Below, piece after piece: positions 1 to 7,808 of a DNA stretch of 64,000 nucleotides. The notes under the pieces were generated by a model. That model did no database searches. It was given only the letters and a program-made list of their open reading frames with translations, and was not told the origin of the DNA. The translations under genes and the position numbers were made by a program. The first letter of the stretch is position 1, and every line of letters starts with the position of its first letter. This DNA is from Pseudomonadota bacterium (GTDB lineage Bacteria > Pseudomonadota > Alphaproteobacteria > Sphingomonadales > Sphingomonadaceae): contig JAEXAY010000010.1 of NCBI GenBank assembly GCA_023457895.1, forward strand, positions 121,884-185,883, in the 5' to 3' direction.

Positions 1-235
1 GCGACGGATCGGGCTGTTTCGCATCAAGATAATGGACGATCGCGGTGGAATCGCTGAGGAGATAATCACCATCCGCCATCGCCGGCATCTTGCCGAAGGG
101 CGAGGCGGCCTCGAAAATTTCATCGCTCCGCCCCATCCCGCCGGGCCGCAGTTCATAGGCCATGCCCTTTTCATGCGCGGCAAGGCAGATTTTCTTGACG
201 AAGGGAGAGGCGGTGGCACCGTAGAAAATCAGCAT
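1..235 (-). CDS. Glutathione S-transferase, N-terminal part (runs off window)
   Basis: The reverse strand from 235 encodes an N-terminal thioredoxin-like GST domain. It opens MLIFYGATASPFVKKICLAA, has the cis-proline segment FGKMPAM around residue 48, and the glutathione gamma-glutamyl contact LSDSTAIVHYL near residue 62. GSTs conjugate or reduce electrophiles with glutathione in the cytoplasm; the substrate cannot be told from this half. The helical C-terminal domain lies beyond the left edge. The ATG sits inside the last codons of the upstream TPM-domain gene (7-nt overlap), which suggests translational coupling. Confidence 0.85.
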   Translation of the reverse strand, partial: MLIFYGATASPFVKKICLAAHEKGMAYELRPGGMGRSDEIFEAASPFGKMPAMADGDYLLSDSTAIVHYLDAKQPDPS

Positions 236-891
236 GGGGGAACCTCGGTAGCAAGAGAAGAACTGTCGGACCGGCTTTTTCTGGCCGCTGCCGCTTTGGC
301 CCGTGTATCATAGGGAATTTTCTCCATGATGGCGACCATCTCCCTGACACCCGCTTCGACCGCCGCTTCATAGTTGCCCTCGCGGAAAAGGGGCAGCATA
401 TGGGCGTCCATAATGATCTTCGCGCGCTCGTCCGGAATATCCGATTCAAGGCCATAACCGAGTTCGATCCGCGCCTGACGCTCATTCGGCGCGACCAGAA
501 TCAACGCGCCGTCGTCATAATCCTTGCGGCCAATTCCCAAGCGATCGGCCAGGCAAAGTGAATAATTTTCGATGCTCTGCTTATTGAGGCTCACCACAGT
601 CCGCACCAACAGTTGATGACCGGACTGCCGTTCGAGCTTCTGAAGTTGCGCAGTCATCTGCGCTTCGGCCGCCTCTTCGAGGATATGGGCTTCGTCGGCA
701 ACCCAGTCTTTCGCCGCCCCGGCAGGCGATAGGGGTTTGGCCGCAGCCGTTGGCCACGCGCCACCCTGTTGCGCGCTGGCAAAATTGTTACAGCCCGCCA
801 GGGACAAAAGCGCGAATACGGCCAGCAACGGCAACTTTTGGCGTACCGGCCAGCAACAAGGGCGGGTTCGAGTCATGGCCTGCTGGCTCAC
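229..891 (-). CDS. TPM-domain exported (lipo)protein 1
   Basis: This 220-aa protein has an N-terminal hydrophobic segment ending LLSLAGC (about residues 22-34), a likely lipobox, then a single TPM domain (about residues 60-190). That domain carries the family pattern DEAHIL, GHQLLVRTV, LGIGRKDYDDGALILVAPNERQARIELGYGLE. TPM domains occur in envelope proteins such as YgcG and the Psb32 photosystem repair factor; some have weak acid phosphatase activity, but the role here is unknown. A GTG start at 891 is supported by AGGA seven bases upstream. It lies immediately downstream of a paralogous gene on the same strand. The last seven bases overlap the GST start. Confidence 0.85.
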   Translation of the reverse strand: MSQQAMTRTRPCCWPVRQKLPLLAVFALLSLAGCNNFASAQQGGAWPTAAAKPLSPAGAAKDWVADEAHILEEAAEAQMTAQLQKLERQSGHQLLVRTVVSLNKQSIENYSLCLADRLGIGRKDYDDGALILVAPNERQARIELGYGLESDIPDERAKIIMDAHMLPLFREGNYEAAVEAGVREMVAIMEKIPYDTRAKAAAARKSRSDSSSLATEVPPC

Positions 892-922
892 CGGTTTTCC
901 TGCACAGTTCTGGGTTTGCGCG

Positions 923-1654
923 CTACTGCCCCTTGGTGGCGGCCTCGATTGCGGCGGCGGCTTTCTTGTCGGCTTCGAGGCGGGCGGCCTCGGCTTCGGC
1001 GCGGGTATCGTTGGGGACGGCGGCGAGGAGGTCTGCGACCGCCATCGCGCCGGCTTCGACGCCGCTTCCGAAATCGCCGGTCTTGAACGCGGGGATCATC
1101 TTTTCATCAATGATCTTCTGTGCCGCTTCCTTGGTCAGCGCCTTGTGCAGACCCGAGCCGCGGTCGATCGTGAGCTGCTTGTCGCCAGGCGCAACCAGCA
1201 GCAACAGGCCGTCGGCATAGCCCGGACGGCCAAGTTCCCATTTGCGCGCGAGCGCCATTGCATAATCGGCCGCTTCGGTGCCTTCGAGGCTCTTGACCGT
1301 GACCACCGCCATGGGATGGCCCGATTTCGCTTCGACCTCTTTCAGCTTCGCGGCGATCCGCGCCTCGGCTTCGGGTGACAGCACCTCGGCCGCATCGGCC
1401 ACGCTGGCCTTGGCGGGCGCCGACACCAGCGCCTTGTCGAGCGCGGCCTGCTTCGTGCCGGCATCTGCCACGACCGCTGCGCCGTCGCTGGCTGGCGCGG
1501 CGGTATCGGCCGGCTTGTCGGCAGCTTGCGGCGAACAGGCGGAGGCCAGTGCGGCCAGCACTGTCCCGAGCAGCAGCGCGCGCAGGGGAGCCGGAAGGAC
1601 AGCGCCGCGATGCATCGCGGAGCCAGAACGGAGCGGGTGAGCGAGGTGGTTCAT
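923..1654 (-). CDS. TPM-domain lipoprotein 2
   Basis: A second TPM-domain protein of 243 aa. The signal peptide ends LAALASAC (cysteine near residue 40), a clear lipobox, so anchoring in the envelope is likely. An Ala/Asp-rich linker leads to the TPM domain at about residues 85-215, with the motifs GHPMAVVTVKSLEG, RKWELGRPGYADGLLLLVAP and IDRGSGL. It is 31 bp upstream of TPM protein 1 and shares the tail pattern VPNDTRAEAEAARLEA with it, so the two arose by tandem duplication. An internal ATG 39 nt downstream of the chosen start (at 1615) could also serve, since neither has a strong ribosome site. Confidence 0.85.
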   Translation of the reverse strand: MNHLAHPLRSGSAMHRGAVLPAPLRALLLGTVLAALASACSPQAADKPADTAAPASDGAAVVADAGTKQAALDKALVSAPAKASVADAAEVLSPEAEARIAAKLKEVEAKSGHPMAVVTVKSLEGTEAADYAMALARKWELGRPGYADGLLLLVAPGDKQLTIDRGSGLHKALTKEAAQKIIDEKMIPAFKTGDFGSGVEAGAMAVADLLAAVPNDTRAEAEAARLEADKKAAAAIEAATKGQ

Positions 1655-1800
1655 AGGCCGGAAACCTATCGCGATTTAATGTGTACAACCAGTCACTTTT
1701 TGCACGGCACCCGCACCGGCACTTTTCATTCATTGCAATGTAATACTATATCATTTAGCCTGCGTGGCGGGTCCGAATCTTTGTGAGGGGAGAATCGACT

Positions 1801-3816
1801 GTGCGACATTCCAACATCACCCGCCGTACCCTGGCCAACGGCCTCGCGCTCGCGGCGCTGGCCTCGCTCGGGCCGTCCACGCTGACCGCCGCGCAGACCA
1901 CTCAAGGGACCATGCCGCCCGCGCGCGACCGGGTGGTGGTGCCGCTGCCGCCGATCGACCCGGACGGGCCGGTCAAGTGCAGGCCGCTGCAATATCTCGA
2001 TCCGGTCATTGTCGGCGGCAACCGGCGGTTCAAGCCGCAGATGAGCACCCTGCCGATGCCCGCCCCGCCGCCGCCAGTTGCCACGCGCGCCGCGCCGATG
2101 GCCGAAGCGGCAGTCGGCGGCCGCCGAATCATGCCGCCCGGCTATCCGCGTCCTCCCGTCATGCAGGACCGCGAGCGCTACAAGGGCGAAGCCGTCTCCG
2201 CCGTCAGACGCGTCGCCGACGAACCGGTTTCGACCTTCTCGGTCGATGTCGATACGGGGAGCTACGCCAATGTCCGGCGCTTCCTCAACGATGGCCGCCT
2301 GCCCCCCGAAGCCGCGGTCCGCACCGAGGAAATGCTCAACTATTTCCGCTATGACTATGCCGCGCCGCAAAGCCGCGCGGTGCCGTTCACGCTTTCGACC
2401 GACATGGCGGCAACGCCGTGGAACCCGGCCTCGCGGCTGCTGCGCATCGGCATCAACGGCTATGACATCCCCAAGGCCGAGCGGCCGCAGACCAACCTTG
2501 TCTTCCTCGTCGATGTGTCGGGATCGATGGCGAGCAGGGACAAGCTTCCGCTGGTGCGCGATGCCCTCTCCCAGCTCGCCGACAATCTCACCCGCAAGGA
2601 CAAGGTTTCGATCGTGGTCTATGCGGGTGCGGCCGGAATCGTGCTCGAACCGACCAGCAACCCCGTCCATGTCAAACAGGCGCTGTCCTGCCTTGAAGCG
2701 GGCGGATCGACCGCGGGCGGACAGGGGATGGAGCTGGCCTACGCCACCGCGCAAAAGCATTTTGTCCGGGGCGGGGTCAACCGCGTCATCATGGCGACGG
2801 ACGGCGATTTCAATGTCGGCATCGCGTCCAACGAAGGGATCGAGCAGATCGTCAGGAAGAACCGCGAAAGCGGCATCACGCTGACCACGCTCGGCTTTGG
2901 CCAGGGCAATTACAATGAAGCGATGATGGAAAAGGTCGCCGACATCGGCAATGGCAACTATGCCTATATCGACAGCCTGATGGAGGCGCAGAAGGTGCTC
3001 GGCGACGAGATGGCGGGGACGATCTTCACCATCGCCAAGGACGTCAAGATCCAGATCGAGTTCAACCCGGCTGCGGTCAGCGAATATCGCCTGATCGGCT
3101 ATGAAAACCGGCTGCTCAACGAACAGGATTTCGACAATGACAAGGTCGATGCGGGCGATATCGGGTCGGGGCATCAGGTAACCGCGCTTTACGAGATCGT
3201 TCCGGCGGGCGCGAAGGGCTGGCTCCCGGACCGGCGCTACGCGGCCAACAAGGCGAGTGTCCGAACCGGGCCGGCGAACGAGCTTGCCTGGCTCAAGCTG
3301 CGCTACAAGCTCCCCGATGGCGACACGTCGAGGCTGATCGAACGCGCGGTGCCGGTGGCGCTCATCCGCGAGGCGCGCGCGCCTTCGGGTGACATGGGCT
3401 TCGCCGTCGCGGTCGCGGCCTTCGGGCAGAAGCTGCGCGGCGATACGACGCTCGGGAGCACCGGATGGAGCGACATCAGCCGCTGGGCGGGAACGCCGTG
3501 GCAGCCCTTGCGCAAGGAGTTCGTGACGCTGGTCGGCACTGCCGCGCGGCTTTCCGCACCGGGCGAGCCCGCACCCGTTCCGGATCAGCCCCCGGTCCGC
3601 CCCTTCCCGCCCACCGCCTGCGGCGCAGGCAAGGTCCAGCATTTCGTCGGCAAGTCCGCCGATCCCGCCACCCGCCGCGCGGTGCAGGCGGCGAGCGGCG
3701 CCAAGGGCATCCGCTGGATCGAGCCCGGCATGGCGGTGACGATGGATTATCGCGAGGACCGGCTCAATGCGGACCTGAGCGGACATGGGCGGATCACCCG
3801 GCTTTACTGCGGGTGA
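1801..3816 (+). CDS. von Willebrand A (YfbK-type) exported protein with C-terminal I78 inhibitor-like domain
   Basis: The 671-aa product starts best at GTG 1801, because AGGGGAGA ends eight bases before it; an earlier GTG at 1783 lacks a site. The N terminus has twin arginines followed by a hydrophobic stretch (TRRTLANGLALAALASL), so Tat export is possible. After a Pro-rich linker comes the YfbK N-terminal domain (VSTFSVDVDTGSYANVRRFL), a vWA domain with the MIDAS motif DVSGS (LVFLVDVSGSM) and the matching MATDGD, and the DUF3520-type domain (EYRLIGYENR, DAGDIGSGHQVTALYE). The last ~65 residues (from TACGAGKVQHFVG to the final ITRLYCG) match the peptidase inhibitor I78 pattern, including VTMDYREDRLN. 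It probably binds metal-dependent partners in the periplasm; the target is unknown. Confidence 0.85.
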   Translation: MRHSNITRRTLANGLALAALASLGPSTLTAAQTTQGTMPPARDRVVVPLPPIDPDGPVKCRPLQYLDPVIVGGNRRFKPQMSTLPMPAPPPPVATRAAPMAEAAVGGRRIMPPGYPRPPVMQDRERYKGEAVSAVRRVADEPVSTFSVDVDTGSYANVRRFLNDGRLPPEAAVRTEEMLNYFRYDYAAPQSRAVPFTLSTDMAATPWNPASRLLRIGINGYDIPKAERPQTNLVFLVDVSGSMASRDKLPLVRDALSQLADNLTRKDKVSIVVYAGAAGIVLEPTSNPVHVKQALSCLEAGGSTAGGQGMELAYATAQKHFVRGGVNRVIMATDGDFNVGIASNEGIEQIVRKNRESGITLTTLGFGQGNYNEAMMEKVADIGNGNYAYIDSLMEAQKVLGDEMAGTIFTIAKDVKIQIEFNPAAVSEYRLIGYENRLLNEQDFDNDKVDAGDIGSGHQVTALYEIVPAGAKGWLPDRRYAANKASVRTGPANELAWLKLRYKLPDGDTSRLIERAVPVALIREARAPSGDMGFAVAVAAFGQKLRGDTTLGSTGWSDISRWAGTPWQPLRKEFVTLVGTAARLSAPGEPAPVPDQPPVRPFPPTACGAGKVQHFVGKSADPATRRAVQAASGAKGIRWIEPGMAVTMDYREDRLNADLSGHGRITRLYCG

Positions 3817-3832
3817 GTAAAAAATCAGACCT

Positions 3833-3974
3833 CCACCCTCCCTTGCGAGGGAGGGTCGAAGGCGCGTAGCGGCTTCGGGGTGGGTTAAACCTTCCCGGTG
3901 CGCGCCGCTTCACCGCTTTACCCACCCCGAGAATTTCCGTGAAATTTTCGACCCTCCCTCGCAAGGGAGGGTGG
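3833..3974. repeat. Interspersed palindromic element, copy 1 (paired arms)
   Basis: Left arm CCACCCTCCCTTGCGAGGGA starts the element and the right arm CCTCGCAAGGGAGGGTGG closes it, with GGGGTGGGT and ACCCACCCC in the middle. The unit is a nested inverted repeat of about 140 bp lying just after a stop codon. It has the look of a REP/BIME-type element. Confidence 0.85.
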
Positions 3975-4099
3975 GATCGCATCGTGCACATGACAAACCC
4001 TGCACATATCGCCGCGAAAACCCGCCAGATTTGTAAAATGCCACGCGATTTTGTATATTTAAGCTATTGTCTGGCGAATCTGAGTCGGAGAGAATACCG

Positions 4100-4270
4100 A
4101 TGGACCGGGTCGATGAAGCTATCAATGATATTTCGGTCGCGCTGATCGACGCGCATCTTTTGCCGGAGGAGCGGTTTCGCGCCATTCGCGATCGCGCCAA
4201 CGCATTGCTCGACGATCTGCGGCAGCGGCCAGTCGTGCCGCGCCAGATAGAAGGCGCCAACGCCCGCTGA
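4100..4270 (+). CDS. Small hypothetical protein (56 aa)
   Basis: An ATG at 4100 is preceded by CGGAGAG at a suitable distance. The product begins MDRVDEAINDISVALIDAHLL and is hydrophilic with no signal peptide or recognised domain; two amphipathic helices are likely (residues 3-20 and 23-40). It stands alone between a repeat element and a convergently unrelated membrane-protein gene. Codon use is like the neighbours, so it is probably real, but no function can be given. Confidence 0.5.
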   Translation: MDRVDEAINDISVALIDAHLLPEERFRAIRDRANALLDDLRQRPVVPRQIEGANAR

Positions 4271-4357
4271 CCGCGCGGCGCGCACGCTTCCTCTCCCTGC
4301 TTCCTCTTTCCCTCGGGAGCCCTTGCCCAGCCGCCCGCGCCCCGCTAGGGCCGCGCG

Positions 4358-5011
4358 ATGATCAAGCGTCTTTATGACTGGACGATGGGCCTTGCCAACC
4401 ATCGCCATGCGGAATGGTGGCTGGGCTTCATCAGCTTCATCGAATCGAGCTTCTTCCCGATCCCGCCGCATCCGCTGCTCGGGCTGATGTGCCTCGCCCG
4501 GCCGGAACGCGCGATCCGCTATGGCGTGATCACCACGGTCACGTCGGTGCTTGGCGGCCTGTTCGGCTATGCCATCGGCTTTTTTGCGTTCGAGGCCCTG
4601 GGCAGCTCGATCCTTTCCGCGCTCCACCTGACCGAAAGCTTCCCCAAGGCGGCCTGTTACCTGCGCGAATATGGCGCCGAGATCGTCCTTGTGAAGGGCG
4701 CGACGCCGATCCCCTTCAAGCTTATCACGCTGACCGCCGGATTCATCCACATGGACCTGTGGACCTTCATCTGGTCGAGCACGGTGAGCCGCGGCGCGCA
4801 ATTCCTGCTGGTCGGTTTCCTGTTCTGGAAGTTCGGCGCACCGATCAAGGCGTTCCTCGAAAAATATCTGACGCTGCTGTCGATTGCCTTTGTCGTGCTG
4901 GTCGTGGGCGGCTTCCTCCTTGCCGGCCAGCTTTCCGGCAGCGCCTCGAGCAAGAGCGAAAAATGCGCCGGCGCGACGATGGAAACGATCATGGGCGGCG
5001 GCGCGGTTTAA
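4358..5011 (+). CDS. YqaA/DedA-family inner membrane protein (VTT domain)
   Basis: The 217-aa product has several membrane segments and a SNARE-associated/VTT core: an early ESSFFPIPPHPLLGLMCLARP re-entrant region, then GGLFGYAIGFFAFEALG, and KGATPIPFKLITLTAGF. The last segment carries the Gly/Pro pattern expected of the family (here PIPFKLITLTAG). DedA-type proteins are linked to lipid (undecaprenyl phosphate or phospholipid) transport and membrane homeostasis. The YqaA subgroup is about 200 aa, which fits. It is a single gene bounded by a repeat element at its 3' side. Confidence 0.85.
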   Translation: MIKRLYDWTMGLANHRHAEWWLGFISFIESSFFPIPPHPLLGLMCLARPERAIRYGVITTVTSVLGGLFGYAIGFFAFEALGSSILSALHLTESFPKAACYLREYGAEIVLVKGATPIPFKLITLTAGFIHMDLWTFIWSSTVSRGAQFLLVGFLFWKFGAPIKAFLEKYLTLLSIAFVVLVVGGFLLAGQLSGSASSKSEKCAGATMETIMGGGAV

Positions 5012-5035
5012 GCCCTCTTAGCACGCATGAACCTT

Positions 5036-5169
5036 CCACCCTCCCTTTTAGGGAGGGTCAAAAGGCGGCACGCCTTTTGGGGTGGGTATATAAGGCTTAC
5101 CCAAGCAGCGCTTTACCCACCCAAAAAAATTGCACGGAATTTTCGACCCTCCCTGAAAGGGAGGGGTGG
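5036..5169. repeat. Interspersed palindromic element, copy 2
   Basis: Same architecture as the other copies: CCACCCTCCCTTTTAGGGAG at the left, AAAGGCGGCACGCCTTTTGG and GGGTGGGT inside, ACCCACCC then CCCTGAAAGGGAGGGGTGG at the right. It separates the 3' ends of two convergent genes. Confidence 0.85.
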
Positions 5170-5178
5170 CGGCGCGCA

Positions 5179-6477
5179 TCACCTGACCAGCGCGACGATA
5201 TCCTGCGGCACGCCGTCTTTCCTGAGTTCCACCGTCACTTCGGGCCGCCCCGGCCCGGCGCGGCCGACGGGGGCGCCTGCGACCACCTCGTCGCCGACGC
5301 GCACGCTGGTGCTGATCAGATTGGTGATGAGGCTGGTCCAGCCGCCCTTATGCTCGATGATGAGGATCGCGCCGAAGCCGCGATAGGGCCCGGCGAACGC
5401 AATGCGTCCTGCCGCAGGCGCGACCACCTGCCCGCCCGACGGTGCGGCGATGGTGAGGCCGCGCGAGCGAACGCCGCCCGCCGACACCTCGCCAAGGCCC
5501 GCCACCACCTCGCCGATCACCGGCAGGCGATAGGCAAGCGGCGGCGGGGCCGGACGTACCGGCCCGGCAAGGCTTTCAAACGAGGGGAGCGCGCTTGCTT
5601 CGGGCGCGGCGGGGCGCAGCAGCGGGCCGTCGAGCGCGGCAAGGTCGGCGCGCACCTCGGCATCGGCGCGCAGCGATTCCATCAGGTCGACAATGTCGCG
5701 CGCCTTTTCGCCCATCGCTACCGCGCGCGTGGTTTCGAGATCGGCGGAAGAGGCAAGCGCACGCGACTGGATGCGGCGCTCCTGTTCGAGCCGGGTCAGC
5801 GCGCTGCGCTGCGCCGCCAGCCGCTCGCGCGCCGAGGAGAGGGTGCGGAGCGCCAGCTCGGCCTCGGCCTTGAGTGCGCGGCTGCGGGCCATTTCGGCGC
5901 GCAGGCCCGCGGTGCGCCGCTCGATCTCGGGGAGCGCGCTGTCGAGGATGGCGCGGGCATGGACCAGATCATTGATCGTCCCCGGCTGCACCAGCACGCT
6001 GAGCGCGGGCTTGCGGGCGAGCAGTTGCAGCATGCCGGTCAGTTGCACCACCGGCTGCTGTTCATCGGCGAGCCGCGCCTGCTGCATCGCCTGCTGGCGC
6101 TGGACGATGGCGAGCTCGGCCTGCGCCGCGCCGATATCGGCCTCCGCCGCCTGGATGCGCGCGGCCATCGCGGCGGCGGCAAAATGGGCCTTGTCGGCAT
6201 TGGAACGCGCCGCATTCGCCTGCCCTTCGAGCGCACGGCTGCGGGCGAGCGCGGCGGCGGCCTGCGCCCTTGCGGCGGCGAGCGCCTGCTGCTCGGCGAT
6301 GGGGGATGCGGCGGCGGCATTGGCCTCGAGCGGGGGCAGCGCCGCGCGGACCTGCCCCGGCGCGGGCGCAGGCATTTGCACCGGCGCGGCAAAGGCATAG
6401 GCCGTGATCCCGAACCCGAGCGCCGCCACGCCCAGCCCCGCCATCACCTGCCCCCGCCTGCTGCGCCCTGCCGTCAT
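5179..6477 (-). CDS. EnvC-like murein hydrolase activator (degenerate M23/LytM)
   Basis: This 432-aa protein has an N-terminal membrane or signal segment (residues 10-31), a long Ala/Arg/Glu-rich coiled coil (about 50-290, with a break near 150-190) and a C-terminal LytM/M23 fold (about 330-432). The zinc ligands of active M23 peptidases are missing: the usual H-x-x-x-D is replaced by RGLTIAAPSGG, the HxH motif by VTVELRKDG. This is the architecture of EnvC/NlpD-type proteins, which do not cut peptidoglycan but switch on amidases at the division septum. Length fits EnvC. That it activates AmiC here is inferred from architecture only. Confidence 0.8.
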   Translation of the reverse strand: MTAGRSRRGQVMAGLGVAALGFGITAYAFAAPVQMPAPAPGQVRAALPPLEANAAAASPIAEQQALAAARAQAAAALARSRALEGQANAARSNADKAHFAAAAMAARIQAAEADIGAAQAELAIVQRQQAMQQARLADEQQPVVQLTGMLQLLARKPALSVLVQPGTINDLVHARAILDSALPEIERRTAGLRAEMARSRALKAEAELALRTLSSARERLAAQRSALTRLEQERRIQSRALASSADLETTRAVAMGEKARDIVDLMESLRADAEVRADLAALDGPLLRPAAPEASALPSFESLAGPVRPAPPPLAYRLPVIGEVVAGLGEVSAGGVRSRGLTIAAPSGGQVVAPAAGRIAFAGPYRGFGAILIIEHKGGWTSLITNLISTSVRVGDEVVAGAPVGRAGPGRPEVTVELRKDGVPQDIVALVR

Positions 6478-6570
6478 GCCGTCAGCCTATAGCAGCCCGG
6501 ACGGGGCGGCGGCAATATTGCTGGGTTGGCTTTTGAAGGGGCGATCAACCGCAGAGATTATCCACTATGC

Positions 6571-6713
6571 CCACCCTCCCTTGCCAGGGAGGGTCAAAAG
6601 GCGGCACGCCTTTTGGGGTGGGTAAAGCCTCCGCGGCGTGCACGTCCTTCACCGCTTTACCCTCCTTCGAAAAATTGTGCCAATTTTTCGACCCTCCCTG
6701 AAAGGGAGGGTGG
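6571..6713. repeat. Interspersed palindromic element, copy 3
   Basis: CCACCCTCCCTTGCCAGGGA opens the element and CCCTGAAAGGGAGGGTGG closes it, with the AAAGGCGGCACGCCTTTTGG inner hairpin. It occupies part of the 532-bp gap upstream of ahpC. Confidence 0.85.
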
Positions 6714-6730
6714 AGGTTAGGGTCAAAACC

Positions 6731-6752
6731 AATGTGCTCCTGCGCAGGAGCA
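6731..6752. repeat. Short palindrome in the ahpC upstream gap
   Basis: GTGCTCCTGCGCAGGAGCAC is a perfect inverted repeat between the palindromic element and the ahpC promoter region. The same half-sequence recurs near 15,770 and 15,835, so it belongs to a dispersed repeat family. Confidence 0.6.
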
Positions 6753-6785
6753 CGGCTTCTTCAGTTAATCAATGACACCTCTATA

Positions 6786-6800
6786 ATCGATTTAACCGAT
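6786..6800. promoter_or_regulatory. Possible operator upstream of ahpC
   Basis: ATCG, seven bases, then CGAT (6786-6800) form a short dyad in an AT-rich stretch about 210 bp before the ahpC start. LysR-type peroxide regulators such as OxyR use spaced dyads of this general kind ahead of ahpC. The link to OxyR is a guess from context. Confidence 0.25.
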
Positions 6801-7009
6801 CAATATGGCCAAGATTCCCCATGAGCATTTTCGCGCCGTCTCCCCTATATCAGTCCTGCAGCCGGATCGGGCGTGCGAGTCTTTTGCGTCTGACATGATC
6901 CGGCCGCGCAGCATTTTCCCCGAGGCGGGAACCGGAAATGATCGTGCGAAAGCTTTCGCAAGACTGCTCCGCCCGCTTCCAACCTGCGAGAAGAAGAAAG
7001 GCAACATCC

Positions 7010-7573
7010 ATGGGTATCATCGGATCCGAACTCAAACCGTTTAACGCAACCGCTTATCATCAGGGCAAGTTTGTCGACGTGTCGGATGCCGACACCAAGG
7101 GCAAATGGTCGGTATTCTTCTTCTACCCGGCCGACTTCACCTTCGTCTGCCCGACCGAACTGGAAGACCTTGCCAGCAAATATGACGACCTCAAGAAGAT
7201 GGACGTCGAAGTCTATTCGGTCTCGACCGACACCCATTTCAGCCACAAGGCCTGGCATGATTCGTCGGAAGCGATCGGCAAGATCAACTATTACATGCTC
7301 GGCGACCAGTCGGGCCAGATCACCAATAATTTCGGCGTGATGCGCGAAGGCGCTGGCCTTGCCGACCGTGCGACCTTCGTGGTCGATCCCGATGGCGTGA
7401 TCCAGATCATGGAAATCACCTCGGAAGGCGTTGGCCGTAACGCCGAGGAACTGGTCCGCAAGATCAAGGCGGCACAATATGTCCGCGCGCATCCGGGCGA
7501 AGTCTGCCCGGCCAAGTGGGAAGAAGGCGAAAAGACGCTGGCGCCCTCGCTTGATCTCGTCGGCAAGATCTAA
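7010..7573 (+). CDS. ahpC: Alkyl hydroperoxide reductase subunit C (typical 2-Cys peroxiredoxin)
   Basis: The 187-aa product is full length for AhpC. The peroxidatic cysteine is C47 in FTFVCPTEL and the resolving cysteine is C166 in GEVCPAKW. It reduces hydrogen peroxide and organic hydroperoxides in the cytoplasm, with the electrons coming from AhpF, which is encoded 235 bp downstream on the same strand. The start at 7010 has AAGAAGAAAGG just before it; a longer in-frame reading from 6938 has no homologous residues. The gap to ahpF contains an inverted repeat that could uncouple expression of the two genes. Confidence 0.97.
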   Translation: MGIIGSELKPFNATAYHQGKFVDVSDADTKGKWSVFFFYPADFTFVCPTELEDLASKYDDLKKMDVEVYSVSTDTHFSHKAWHDSSEAIGKINYYMLGDQSGQITNNFGVMREGAGLADRATFVVDPDGVIQIMEITSEGVGRNAEELVRKIKAAQYVRAHPGEVCPAKWEEGEKTLAPSLDLVGKI

Positions 7574-7698
7574 GCTGATCCGGCTCTGATCGGCCGGACA
7601 CAGGCACCGGGCGGGCTCTCCCTCCCTCCTCCACACTCGCCCGGTGCCGACTCATGCTCTTCCCGATGGGAAGAGACGACAACCGCCTAACATCATCG

Positions 7699-7785
7699 TC
7701 ACCCTGAACTTGTTTCAGGGTCCATATCTCCCGTGCCCACGACGGCTCCGGGACTGTGGATGCTGAAACAAGTTCAGCATGACGA
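7699..7785. repeat. Dispersed inverted repeat between ahpC and ahpF
   Basis: Arms CACCCTGAACTTGTTTCAG and CTGAAACAAGTTCAGCATGA face each other across about 40 bp. The sequence is a common interspersed repeat type in Sphingomonadales genomes and could act as an attenuating stem in an ahpCF transcript. Confidence 0.7.
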
Positions 7786-7808
7786 CGCCGGAATAAAGGA
7801 AACCGACC

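Noticed and set aside
1726..3786. A 686-codon open frame on the minus strand opposite the vWA gene
   Set aside because: It is the antisense of an obvious vWA/I78 coding sequence, Arg/Asp-rich, and matches no family. High GC keeps antisense frames open in this genome.
4414..6492. A 692-codon plus-strand frame across the DedA-like and EnvC-like genes
   Set aside because: It spans two real genes in the wrong frame and a repeat element, with the Arg/Ala/His-rich composition of a GC artefact.
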